A stretch of 12,288 nt of DNA from assembly GCA_028565635.1 (NCBI GenBank), contig JAOXYB010032608.1, positions 1-12,288 of the forward strand. The letters are read 5' to 3'. Each line of letters begins with the position of its first letter. Within the stretch, counting starts at the first letter, position 1. The notes under the pieces are model-generated. The model did not search any database, was not told the DNA's origin, and worked only from the letters and a program-made list of their open reading frames with translations. Of this stretch, positions 1 to 7,678 are shown piece after piece. The position numbers and the translations under genes are program-made. Source of the DNA: Phoronis ovalis (lineage: Eukaryota; Phoronida; Phoronidae).

Positions 1-8
1 TAACCAAC

Positions 9-354
9 CTTATAGTGTTATTTTTCAAAGCATCATATAAATCTTCTTGGTTAACCACGGCCCCTCTACTGGTGTTAATAAAAATTGCAGATGGTTTCAT
101 TTGACTGAAAACGTCTTTATTGAACATTCCTGTAGTTGCTGGAGTCAAAGCCACCATAGCAATCACGAAATCACTTTCAGATAAAAGATAATCTTGAGAT
201 GTTTTTTCAGCTTTGATCTCTGTTGCATATGGATTAGTAATCTCATCATAATATAGAAGGCGACCTATACCAAATGCCTGAAGGATTTTCCCCACAGCAT
301 ATCCAATCCTGCCCAAACCCATAATTCCAACTGTTTTGTCTTTTAAGCCAGTGC
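9..354 (-). CDS. GRHPR: GRHPR exon 5, NAD(P)-binding core
   Basis: 346 nt after an ATTTTACAG acceptor. It begins with the glycine codon split by the phase-1 intron and holds the Rossmann motif GLGRIG, the beta-2 end LLYYDE, the segment [12 protein letters not shown], and the catalytic-Arg motif [13 protein letters not shown]. It probably ends at position 9, where ATAAG meets GTTGGT, a phase-2 donor, at the point where the protein should read on into the AAGLDV-type segment. Acidic Asp-Glu after beta-2 stands where human GRHPR has Gly-Arg. Confidence 0.93.
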
Positions 355-3300
355 CTGTAAAATAGTCCGAATAAGAAATGAAAATGAAAGCAATTATAGC
401 TCAGTAGCAATAAGACTTGACGCTGCCATTTCACCACTGTTACTTTCTCATTGGTGCATGCCAGGCTAGGCAATTAACATGGAAAGTTACTAAATAGCTA
501 ATCACAGAAAGGCCACCAAACAGTTTTATTCATCCATGTATCACAGTGACAGCTATAAATCAATTATAAAATAAAACTTCCCAAAAAATATCCACTATAC
601 GTAACCTTGAATTCCTAGAGCCTGGTGGAATCAGACACTATTCTGTATCCTATAATTATGTATTTAGTAGGTCAGGGCAGAACTATTGAATAACAGATAT
701 ACACCAGGATATACCCCACTAAATTCATAGATCGAACACAGCCACATTGTCATGCCATTGTAAGTGACATATTGGGACCATTGACTCTGAGACAGACTCC
801 AGGTAAACCAAAGAGTAGAGCGATAACTAACCTAACAACCAAAGTGGTTTCCATGTGCCCCATCCTCCATTCTTAACCTCTCCTACAGCCTCAATCAACC
901 GTCTACATGTAGCTAACAGTAGTGACACCTGTCAATAGAAATGTTTGAATTTTTTTACTATTATATAGCTAATATTTGATGATGGTTACAAAATTTATTA
1001 GATATATTACAAACATCTGATATTTTGAATGGAAAATTCCAATACAAACTAGCATCTCAACTGTATTTTTGTTGTATCTAATATTACCACTGTGACAGTA
1101 AACTGGAATCAGACAGTTAATCAAATCCTGCTTTTTAATATAATTTCGGTCTTTTAAAAAAAGAGGATTGAAAAAATCATTTAGATGCGTTTTAACTTAC
1201 AGTAAGTTCAGCTACTGCGTCCGTCAACACACCAGGAGTAAAGCCAACAGGAATATTCCTCGCTTTACATGCATCTAAATCTATGTGATCATAACCTACT
1301 GACATTGTTCCAACAACTTTCAAACTTGGCCCTGTAAAGAAATCATTAATTGAAATACAACACAGCTTTTGAAGCGAGTCACACAAGGAAATCAGGTTAC
1401 CAATAATCTCCACCTATTGGAAACAAGTTGAATTGTCCTACACCAAGGTCTAGATTTTGACAGTACCCACATTAAATATAGTCATTATTATTATTATTAT
1501 GAAACAGGGTTCCATATTGTTTAACAATGGCAAACAAATCATAATTATTGCCATCTTTTCTGACTTTGTTGTGGGAATTAACCATAGATATAAACAGAAC
1601 AATAGACCTTGCATACTGTATTATATACTTTGTACAGAACACTGTGTATAAACTCTATGGTCTCTCAATGAATAGGTTACAATATTTTTAAAATCACCAG
1701 TAACGAAGTCCAGGTTTTTTATAATATAAAGTTCTTATACCTGATTGATTGAACTTTAGCTAATTGTGAGATTGTTTGGGATTTTGACTATAGGTGCAAC
1801 ATACTGCATGAAAATAGCTCAATTAGGACTCAAAATTGGCTGAGGTAGTAGGCACAAATTTACTATTCCTAGTTATTTGTCACAACATAAATCATCCAAA
1901 AGAGCTAAACAGCTATAAAGAGCTATATTGTTATACCTGCAGTATCCAACACTTCGGCATCAATCTTTTCTGTCAGTAGGCAAAAAAGAGCATCCTTTCC
2001 CGCGACATTTTTTAGCAGCACTGATCGTGGAATCGGATCATCTGACTGCCATTGCGTCACTTCACATTTTTCTTTAAGCAGTTCTATTCCTTTCTACAAA
2101 ATATACGAAATATTGCACAAAAATTATCCCTAATTAACTTGCTAAAGAAAGCATCTAAGTATCATGTCTTTGTGGCAAAACATAAATTTCTTTATCCTGC
2201 TTAATTTGATACAGTAACCAACAAAGCCATTAAAAAAACTACAGATGCATATTATAGTAAAGGCCAGTTGCATACTCAACTTAGGATTAAACCCATGTTA
2301 TAATCTTTTACATTTCATATAGAATTCTCAATTTAGAAAGTTTCAAGGATTTTCAGGATTATGACTTTTTGACTTCTGGATGACCTCAATGTCAACTCAG
2401 AAAAACGGTAAATGATCTTTTGACTTCATTTTTGAACTTTTATCAAATTTCAAGAAAAATTAATTCTTGAAATTTTTTTTTTACCTTTAGTCCTATTAAT
2501 CACCCCAGATGACCTTTAAAAGGACATTAAAACATCCTTTTTAGAAGTTTCATGTAATTTTATGATTTTAACCTTTTGACCATCTCACCCTGGGAATTGT
2601 TACATTTCAAACCACAAACCTATACCAAACACCTGTTGTTCTTGCTTTGCCACTTCCTTCCGTTGGAACTGGTTGAAAACATGCCAAACAATTACAAATC
2701 TGTACTTTTAGCCTACAACACTGGAAAACTATCAAAATGACCTTAAGTAACCTTTTGCTATTATTTTTTAATTTTAAGCAATTTTAGAAATTTGATCTAT
2801 TGACCTCTAGTTGACCCTGACCCCATTTTTTATGTCCCCTCCCTACTGAATCCATATCTCAAGCTTGGCACTCATAACTCAAAGCGTTTCAAAAGAACAA
2901 AAAAGAAAAACAAATACAATCTCAATAGATTGTACCTATTGTGCAACCTAATCAGCCTTTGTCAGATAATATTGTCAGAATTTGTGAATTTTGCAATGGC
3001 AGTAGAATCAATGTACGGTGTCCACAGTCGACTAATACAAGAAATACTTTAAATTTAAATACTAGATATTCATTTAGTGTCACTACTGTATATATTCATA
3101 GTTATAAGTATATTTATGATCTGTATTTAGCTAGCACTTAAGTTGAAATAAAACAATATCATATAAGAGTCAGAAGTTACGAGTAAAAGGTGTGTGCGCT
3201 ATCGTGACCCTTAAAGTGAAAAGTAGGCAGTCTTGGCTTCAGGACCATACTACCATAGGGTCAAGGACGGATACTGTTATAACCAGTAGAAGTTGGCCTC

Positions 3301-3920
3301 TTGCTAAAAGTAAAAGACTCACCATGTGACATAAAATTCAATAAATTCAAACCAAAATAGTTGTCTTGTTTATCTCTGATACTCCTTGGGTTATCTATAT
3401 CACTTGAAGCTCGGTTAATATTCCTCAAAGTGACTTTCAGCATACAAATCCAATACCATTCAGACCATTGTGAAATTTCCATCTTGCATACTTTATTTGG
3501 CTAAAAGTCACCTTGAGGAGTTTAATCCTGCTTCAAGTGGCAGATAACAGGCACAAGAAGGAGTATCACAGATAAATAGGGTAACAATTTTGATTTGAGT
3601 TTTTGACAACGTGACACGGTGAGTGTTTTTGCAAGAGGCCAACTTCTACTGTTTTTTAAACACTATCTGGGCCAGGACAACCTGACAGCGAGACGATGTC
3701 AGAGTTGTCAGACTAGTTAGGAGTTCAGCCGGTTTACTCGCTTCTCTGCTATGTTTTATTTAATTATATTTGCACTTGCCTGGGGGACGTTCCGAGTGAC
3801 ATATATTCGTGGAAGCCGTGCTGATGTTGCCATATCACGTGCTGCAATACGAGGTGTAACTAGAGCTGCCCCGATTCGAGCAATTCTCTCCATGGGCTTA
3901 GAATTGGTATCAGAGTCCAT
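9..3920 (-). CDS. GRHPR: Glyoxylate/hydroxypyruvate reductase, 5' five exons (3' end beyond window)
   Basis: This gene encodes a D-2-hydroxyacid dehydrogenase that reduces glyoxylate to glycolate and hydroxypyruvate to D-glycerate. Five exons on the minus strand (3920-3780, 2093-1937, 1331-1201, 928-832, 354-9) join in frame with intron phases 0, 1, 0, 1, then 2. They give about 281-290 residues, against roughly 328 in human GRHPR, so about one fifth is missing at the left edge. In order, the exons show a beta strand reading RIYVTRNVP, the substrate-loop segment TMSVGYDH, the family signature [11 protein letters not shown], the Rossmann motif GLGRIG, and the catalytic-arginine segment NTSRGAVV. 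The catalytic Glu and His would lie in unseen exons. Residue-by-residue similarity to animal GRHPR is clear across all exons. Intron 1 has a GC donor. Three possible in-frame ATGs exist in exon 1. Confidence 0.95.
355..831. other. GRHPR intron 4
   Basis: 477 bp with consensus ends (GTTAGT and TTTTACAG on the minus strand). I see no coding exon or clear repeat in it. Confidence 0.8.
832..928 (-). CDS. GRHPR: GRHPR exon 4
   Basis: 97 nt, too short to appear as a long ORF. The acceptor is CTATTGACAG and the donor is TTAG before GTTAGT, phase 1. It encodes [15 protein letters not shown] and then [14 protein letters not shown]. The GGW..WKPLWL string is a strong GRHPR signature, and its tryptophan sits in the dimer/active-site region of the human enzyme. 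Confidence 0.94.
1201..1331 (-). CDS. GRHPR: GRHPR exon 3
   Basis: 131 nt between a TTTCTTTACAG acceptor and a GTAAGT donor, entered in phase 1 and left in phase 0. It encodes [16 protein letters not shown] and then [15 protein letters not shown]. The first is the conserved substrate-carboxylate loop and the second leads into the nucleotide-binding domain. An open frame runs on upstream past the acceptor, but that part is intron. Confidence 0.95.
1332..1936. other. GRHPR intron 2, with a TTA microsatellite
   Basis: 605 bp of AT-rich sequence. The only structure seen is a short (ATT)n microsatellite at about 1484-1500. The plus-strand open frame across 1457-1651 has no protein-like content and is taken as chance. 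Confidence 0.75.
1937..2093 (-). CDS. GRHPR: GRHPR exon 2
   Basis: 157 nt, 52 codons plus one base. It follows a TTTTGTAG acceptor and ends GCAG before GTATAA, phase 1. It encodes the substrate-binding half-domain: an acidic stretch [10 protein letters not shown] and the CLLTEKID segment, both closely matching animal GRHPR (human has QWDSDEPIP and CLLSDHVD). Confidence 0.95.
2094..3779. other. GRHPR intron 1 (GC-AG)
   Basis: 1686 bp intron starting with GCAAGT and ending with TTTTGTAG on the minus strand. Its left half (about 2330-2830) is rich in TGACC/TGACT words on the plus strand with no clear unit. Its right half contains the foldback repeat at 3284-3651. No coding exon is seen. Confidence 0.8.
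3284..3651. repeat. Long imperfect inverted repeat (foldback element)
   Basis: The outer 21 bp of the two arms are perfect reverse complements (3284-3304 and 3631-3651, core AGAAGTTGGCCTCTTGC). The arms continue as an imperfect match of roughly 70-75% by eye to about 3442 and back from about 3500, leaving a spacer of nearly 60 bp. Matching blocks include ATCTCTGATACTCCTT against ATCTGTGATACTCCTT, CACTTGAAGC in both arms, and CCTCAAAGTGACTTT against CCTCAAGGTGACTTT. It lies in GRHPR intron 1 and could be a foldback transposon, a MITE or two head-to-head SINE-like copies. Confidence 0.8.
3780..3920 (-). CDS. GRHPR: GRHPR exon 1 with start codon
   Basis: This exon carries the N-terminus up to [10 protein letters not shown], which matches the first beta strand of GRHPR. 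In-frame ATGs lie at 3920, 3893 and 3833. The last gives a cytosolic-length start (MATSARLPR). The middle one adds a 20-residue Arg/Ala-rich leader with the look of a mitochondrial targeting peptide. The ATG at 3920 has G at -3 and G at +4, as does the one at 3833. The frame stays open upstream, so the true start is undecided. The exon ends CAG before GCAAGT, a GC-type donor, in phase 0. Confidence 0.85.
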
Positions 3921-4076
3921 CCCGTCAAATATATAGGTCACACACGTCAGATGGATGCGATTGAACAATTTCAGAAAATGATACTCAAAAACTCTTCTTT
4001 TCCAGATATTTTTAAAACAATTTCCACAAAATAGTTTTTAAAGCTTACAGACTTGCGACGTACGACTTTTTATTTG

Positions 4077-4119
4077 TCCGGAGTCAAAGTTAATGCGATT
4101 AACCAGCATTTGACTCGGA
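4077..4119. promoter_or_regulatory. Palindromic site near GRHPR promoter
   Basis: The arms TCCGGAGTCAAA and TTTGACTCGGA flank about 20 bp. That spacer holds a smaller inverted pair, GTTAA and TTAAC. One arm carries an extra base. It could bind a dimeric factor, but none can be named with confidence. Confidence 0.4.
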
Positions 4120-4135
4120 AACGCAATCGACCTTG

Positions 4136-4175
4136 GATAGAGGTGTGTCAAGGTCGTTCACAAGGGAGATAACTC
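4136..4175 (+). repeat. GGGAGATAAC promoter-side element, copy 1
   Basis: A ~37 bp segment, GATAGAGGTGTGTCAAGG then GTTCACAAGGGAGATAAC, matching a second copy at 7621-7657 at about 32 of 37 positions. The core AAGGGAGATAACTC is, to my knowledge, abundant in mollusc genomes. It lies about 220-340 bp from the possible GRHPR start codons. Confidence 0.7.
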
Positions 4176-4303
4176 GATAAACAGTGTCAGAGCGAAGAAT
4201 TCCGTCAGGTAGCGCTTGCGGTATTGAGACCTCCAGTTGTATATGATGCCCGGTGCAATGTGAGAATGGCTCCCCATGAAACTGTTGTTAAATAATGTTT
4301 GTG

Positions 4304-4759
4304 CGCACTCCAACATGATATGGGACCGCATAATTATTACGAAATTCGCGGAAAAGGGAGGTTATTTTGAAAAAAGTCACGGTCTTCGAAACTTGAAAAA
4401 AGGGTAGACTTTAGAAAAGGACTCCTTGAAAATCAAAAATTGGGTATAAAATCGAGGAAATCATGATCAGATTCATACTAAAATCGAGTAAAAAACTACG
4501 CGATAAACTTTGTTCTTGTCGGGTTTTATGTTTAGTAATCTTTCCGGGCTAACTTACCTCATCGACTGTACTTATAATTATTCTGTAGCACGTAGAAAGG
4601 GTAGACATTTTGTTTTTGTCTCCTTAAAAATCTAAAAAGGGGTGTTTTTTTAGTGCAAAAATATCCTTGTTTTCGCGAAAATAGGCTACTAAATTAAGGA
4701 AAAATCAGCGTTTAAGGGGTTATTTTAAAAATGCATAACTGTCATTTTGTTGGAGTGCG
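4304..4759. mobile_element. Possible MITE with 12 bp terminal inverted repeats
   Basis: CGCACTCCAACA at 4304-4315 is the exact reverse complement of TGTTGGAGTGCG at 4748-4759. The interior is AT-rich and noncoding. It contains loosely similar blocks (GGGTAGACTTT and later GGGTAGACATT, each followed by a CTCCTT word and an A-rich run), as if part of it were an old internal duplication. No clear target-site duplication is seen at the edges, so the transposon reading is tentative. Confidence 0.4.
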
Positions 4760-5079
4760 GATATCGGGATATGATACTGTTTGATGGATATAAAATCGAA
4801 TTTTTGCTATAATTTTGTGGAAAATAAAGTATCTATTAAAATGAAAGCCGGACGGATGAAATAATGAATTTCGAATTTTTGTAATGGTTTCATTCAGATG
4901 GCACTGCATTATAAAATATACGTTAATGAAGACGATATGTGGAACTCATAAGACTTTTAAACTATCTTGATTTCTTACGCCGTTATCAAATATTTCTTTT
5001 CTGGTTCTATTTAAAGAATTTGTTGAGTGAGGAGAAAAAGTATACTTGCATGTGCTTGTTCTCATGATTTCTCATCATA
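4760..5079. other. Intergenic AT-rich sequence
   Basis: This is the sequence between the inverted-repeat segment and the 3' end of the secreted-protein gene. No coding frame, RNA gene or clear repeat is seen. Confidence 0.6.
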
Positions 5080-5085
5080 TTTATT
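5080..5085 (-). terminator. AATAAA polyadenylation signal
   Basis: A minus-strand AATAAA lies about 37 bp past the stop codon of the secreted-protein gene. Cleavage would be expected near 5055-5070. Confidence 0.6.
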
Positions 5086-5121
5086 GAAATTTAGATATTA
5101 AGTTTATGTCATAGTTAAGCT

Positions 5122-5321
5122 TTAATATTTCACGCATCGCCGCATATTTTCGTAAATAATTTTGCGTGCAACGCGATTAAAAAACTGAGATGGTGTTGGT
5201 TTTAGTGGAGTTGGTGTAGGCTGAGGCGTTGTTGGTAGAAGCATACATCTGGTTCCTTTTTCACAGCCGCAGTAACCAAAAAGACAATAGTCTCCTTCTT
5301 TTATGTAGTTCATGCAACGTC
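5122..5321 (-). CDS. Secreted protein exon 3 (remaining cysteines, stop)
   Basis: 200 nt after acceptor TTGTAG, phase 1, ending at a stop codon at 5122-5124. It encodes five closely spaced cysteines ending GYCGCEKGTRC, a Pro/Thr-rich stretch, then a basic tail with a final cysteine. The C-x-C-x5-C spacing equals that of prokineticins and of the Dickkopf C-terminal domain. Confidence 0.75.
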
Positions 5322-7243
5322 CTACAATTGGATACAAAGATTAAGTACTGTGTAACAATTCACAGGAAAAAATTTCAAAAAAAGAAACAGGATACCGAAC
5401 AGTGCTAAATTTCGTTCTAAATTTCTTTTAAAAATTTAGATGTTATAGATAGTGAAACAAAGCAGCCTGAACAGAATATATACAAGTATATTGACAAATA
5501 AAGAGGCAGCAACACATTTTTTAAAAATAAGTAGCAAGATAGTATAAATCAATTTTGAATCAAATATGATTATATGATTAAACCATGTGAGAGTTGTGTT
5601 ATCCTTTCCGGGCTTACTAATTAGTGCAATTACGATGGAAATAAAACAGGGAACCCTTTTCCGCTGCATAGCAATCTACCGACGCAAGTGTACGGTTTTC
5701 AAATTGACAAACTTTTTAAATCCAATTTTGATGTTTCAGGTGTTAAAATCTTAAACGTTCATCTTTCCACTTACTACTGGCACTTTCAATTGGTAGCTGG
5801 CGTTTCTTGCTCAGAATCATGATTCCAGTGCAACACTGCCAAGGCTGACAATCTTTCTCCGTGTGGCATTCGTGTTTGGGAGGCGGAAACAGAGTAGAAG
5901 GCGTAGGCGCAGGCGTAGTCGTAAACTTAGGAACATAAGTCATGCCAATGACAGTCTAAAAGAATGTGCACCGAATAATGCACACAGTTTTTAATTAATA
6001 AATTGTGCCCGGGAGTACTTGCCAAAAAACTTGAGGGTAACACACGGTAAAATTGCTTCCAAAAATGTACCTCGTGGTAAAAACTTATTTGCCAAAACCA
6101 TATCCCATGGTAAAAAAAACCTAGATAAGTACGCTCCGTGATAAAGAAATGCTGTGAGTGTGCATCCCATGGGGAAAAATCAAGAAATACACCATTAGTA
6201 ATTAATCATTTATTGAAAATATATATCCCCGTGGAAAAAACGACATTTGCAAAAAACACTCCCTTCATGGTAAAAATTGTCAAATAAACATAAAAAAAGA
6301 TATCGTATTGTATAAAAGTCAAAGCTAAACAGGGGGCCATTATGGGACAACTCATATATACAGTCTCCTTGGAATGAGAGTGTCCCCCGCCCCTGGCCGG
6401 CATACATACATACAAATAAATCTCTGTAAAAGCTATAATTAGGCCTACTGTATTAACACCTAGCTAACTATATTTGAATTGAGCCATAAATTACATTCTA
6501 AATTGCCAAGATATTAAAAAGATTCTTATCTAAAGTATCTCATTTTAATAAAAAATTAGAATCAATATAAAACAAATCCAAAAAACAACCTTACCTTTTT
6601 AATACTAATTAGCCAACTAATATTATCGTTTGATAATTTGTATTTTCCTGTGTTTACAACCAAATTAACGATCTTCCTACTAATTATAACATGTGCTAGC
6701 TTTTATAGTAAATGTTAAAAACAACTCAGTCAAAAAATAATTGCACACTACGAGTAAAATTTATTTCATGATATGCCATATAGTAAAAATATACATCATA
6801 CCTGTAAAAATATGGGTGAAATCATACTTTTTATGCATTTAAAAACCTTCTTTAGTTTCCCGACATGCATTAACACAATTCACAAAAAATAATACATTAC
6901 TACAATCATTATAAAAATAATGGTACTCGATCAAAAAAGAAGAGTTTTCGATCTAATTTTTGAAAATTAAGATCACAGTTTCTAATCCAGTTAATATTTT
7001 ATAGCTACTGATACAGTGTTCATTTTTTACCCAAGTCCTAATTCTATCCGCATTAAATTTTGATATTACAAGTAAAAACCGGTATTTGCTGGTTTATAAA
7101 CACACAAAACAGTCAACAAAGTACGACAAACGCTATAACAAATCTGCTTACTAGGAGCAACTGCTATATATTAGTTAGACAGCAAGAAATGTGAGACTTA
7201 CTGAAAAAATCGACAAAAAAATATATATCATTAAATACTGCAT
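5122..7243 (-). CDS. Secreted ten-cysteine protein, prokineticin/Dickkopf/colipase-like spacing (3 exons)
   Basis: Three exons (7243-7202, 5955-5775, 5321-5122) join with introns of phase 0 and 1 to give 140 residues. Residues 1-14 start a signal peptide (MQYLMIYIFLSIFS). Residues about 23-43 are a Thr/Pro-rich linker. Residues 44-100 hold nine cysteines spaced C-x5-C-x4-CC-x20-C-x9-C-x4-C-x-C-x5-C, and a tenth lies at 137, three residues from the end. That order, with the CC pair and late C-x-C, resembles the colipase fold of prokineticins, Dickkopf C-terminal domains and related secreted peptides. A second Pro/Thr stretch follows at about 104-119. The likely role is an extracellular ligand or toxin-like peptide; the exact family is not established. 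The AATAAA at 5080-5085 fits its 3' end. The introns are 1246 and 453 bp. Confidence 0.7.
5322..5774. other. Secreted-protein gene intron 2
   Basis: 453 bp with consensus ends. It contains a candidate alternative first exon at 5618-5669 (minus strand), described separately. Nothing else is supported. Confidence 0.65.
5618..5669 (-). other. Candidate alternative signal-peptide exon
   Basis: An ATG opens MQRKRVPCFISIVIALI, a textbook basic-then-hydrophobic leader, and runs into A before GTAAGC, a phase-1 donor. Phase 1 is exactly what the acceptor of the 5321-5122 exon requires. If used, it would give a shorter secreted product lacking the first four cysteines. It could equally be a chance hydrophobic frame in AT-rich DNA. 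Confidence 0.25.
5775..5955 (-). CDS. Secreted protein exon 2 (linker and first four cysteines)
   Basis: 181 nt with acceptor CATTCTTTTAG (phase 0) and donor GTAAGT (phase 1). It encodes a Thr/Pro linker and then the ECHTEKDCQPWQCC motif, which has the CC pair typical of colipase-fold and knottin-like secreted peptides. The frame continues past the donor to a stop, but the intron reading completes the cysteine pattern. Confidence 0.75.
5956..7201. other. Secreted-protein gene intron 1
   Basis: 1246 bp, very AT-rich. It contains the ~31 bp degenerate tandem repeat near its 3' end and a short CATA run at about 6400-6412. Open frames in it have no protein-like features. Confidence 0.6.
6040..6280. 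repeat. Degenerate ~31 bp tandem repeat
   Basis: A core close to CCCATGGTAAAAA recurs with the T of GGTAAA (or its equivalent) at 6048, 6078, 6111, 6142, 6173, 6235 and 6271. The steps are 30, 33, 31, 31, 62 and 36 bp, so one unit in the 62 bp step has decayed. Several units are preceded by a TTGCCAAAA or TTGCAAAAA word. This looks like an old minisatellite inside intron 1 of the secreted-protein gene. Confidence 0.65.
7202..7243 (-). CDS. Secreted protein exon 1 (signal peptide)
   Basis: 42 nt, 14 codons, from an ATG with A at -3 to TTTTCA before GTAAGT, phase 0. Its product is a compact hydrophobic core, and the first residues of the next exon (TVIG) extend it to a normal signal-peptide length. 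It was chosen over other upstream candidates for its strong donor, correct phase and hydrophobicity. Confidence 0.6.
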
Positions 7244-7620
7244 AGTGGAAACTAAACACGTTTGCACACGTTGAAAGTTTACTAGTGATTTTTCTAGAAC
7301 AATTTATCAAGTAGGAGTGAGTGCGAACTATCAGCTGTAAGTTATTCCAATATTACAGTAATCCACGTAGGAGTCCCAACCATAAGGATGATAATAACCG
7401 TTTAGCACTGAGCTTGGGGACACAGTGTCGTGCTTCAATTACGTAAATTATCTGTGCTAGACGAACTGGAAGGCTATCTAGTTTATAAAGTATCTTTATT
7501 ACATTATTTTAGCAAGACATGAATATGCAAACAAGTGCATATTAACACCGATGGGTGTAATCTACATATTTAAGTCAACTTGCACAAGGCGAAATTATTT
7601 ATTGTATTAGTTTTACCTCA

Positions 7621-7657
7621 GATGGAGGTGTGTCTAGGTAGTTTACACGGGAGATAA
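7621..7657 (+). repeat. GGGAGATAAC promoter-side element, copy 2
   Basis: GATGGAGGTGTGTCTAGG then GTTTACACGGGAGATAAC, about 86% identical to copy 1 at 4136. It lies about 170-210 bp upstream of the ARM-gene start codon. Confidence 0.7.
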
Positions 7658-7678
7658 CATTGCATACATCATAACATG

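Larger units (their letters stand above)
3921..4303. promoter_or_regulatory. GRHPR 5' flank / probable promoter
   Basis: This is the region upstream of the minus-strand GRHPR start. It contains a near-perfect palindrome at 4077-4119, the AAGGGAGATAACTC element at 4162-4175, and a CTCF-like word AGGTAGCGCT at 4207-4216. No TATA box was assigned. The promoter call rests on position and on the same motif pair recurring upstream of the ARM gene. Confidence 0.45.

Noticed and set aside
2941-3141. Plus-strand 66-codon open frame
   Set aside because: It begins with GTG, not ATG, lies in an intron and shows no recognisable content.
3261-3482. Minus-strand 73-codon open frame
   Set aside because: It lies in one arm of the foldback repeat and has no protein-like features.
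3751-3936. Plus-strand 61-codon open frame with a hydrophobic start
   Set aside because: It is antisense to GRHPR exon 1, whose minus-strand frame matches the family.
5436-5669. Minus-strand 77-codon hydrophobic open frame read as one membrane protein
   Set aside because: The hydrophobic content follows from AT-rich intron DNA. Only its first 17 codons, ending at a donor, were kept as a weak candidate exon.
6206-6415. Two overlapping minus-strand open frames
   Set aside because: They cross the degenerate tandem repeat and show no domain, signal peptide or splice support.
6597-6680. Minus-strand open stretch ending AAAAAG before GTAAGG
   Set aside because: It has no start codon and an upstream stop, and its content has no recognisable similarity.
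6802-6870. A 23-codon minus-strand candidate first exon ending CAG before GTATGA, phase 0
   Set aside because: The phase fits the linker exon, but the product is Lys-rich and not signal-peptide-like. The exon at 7202-7243 fits better. It remains a possible alternative.
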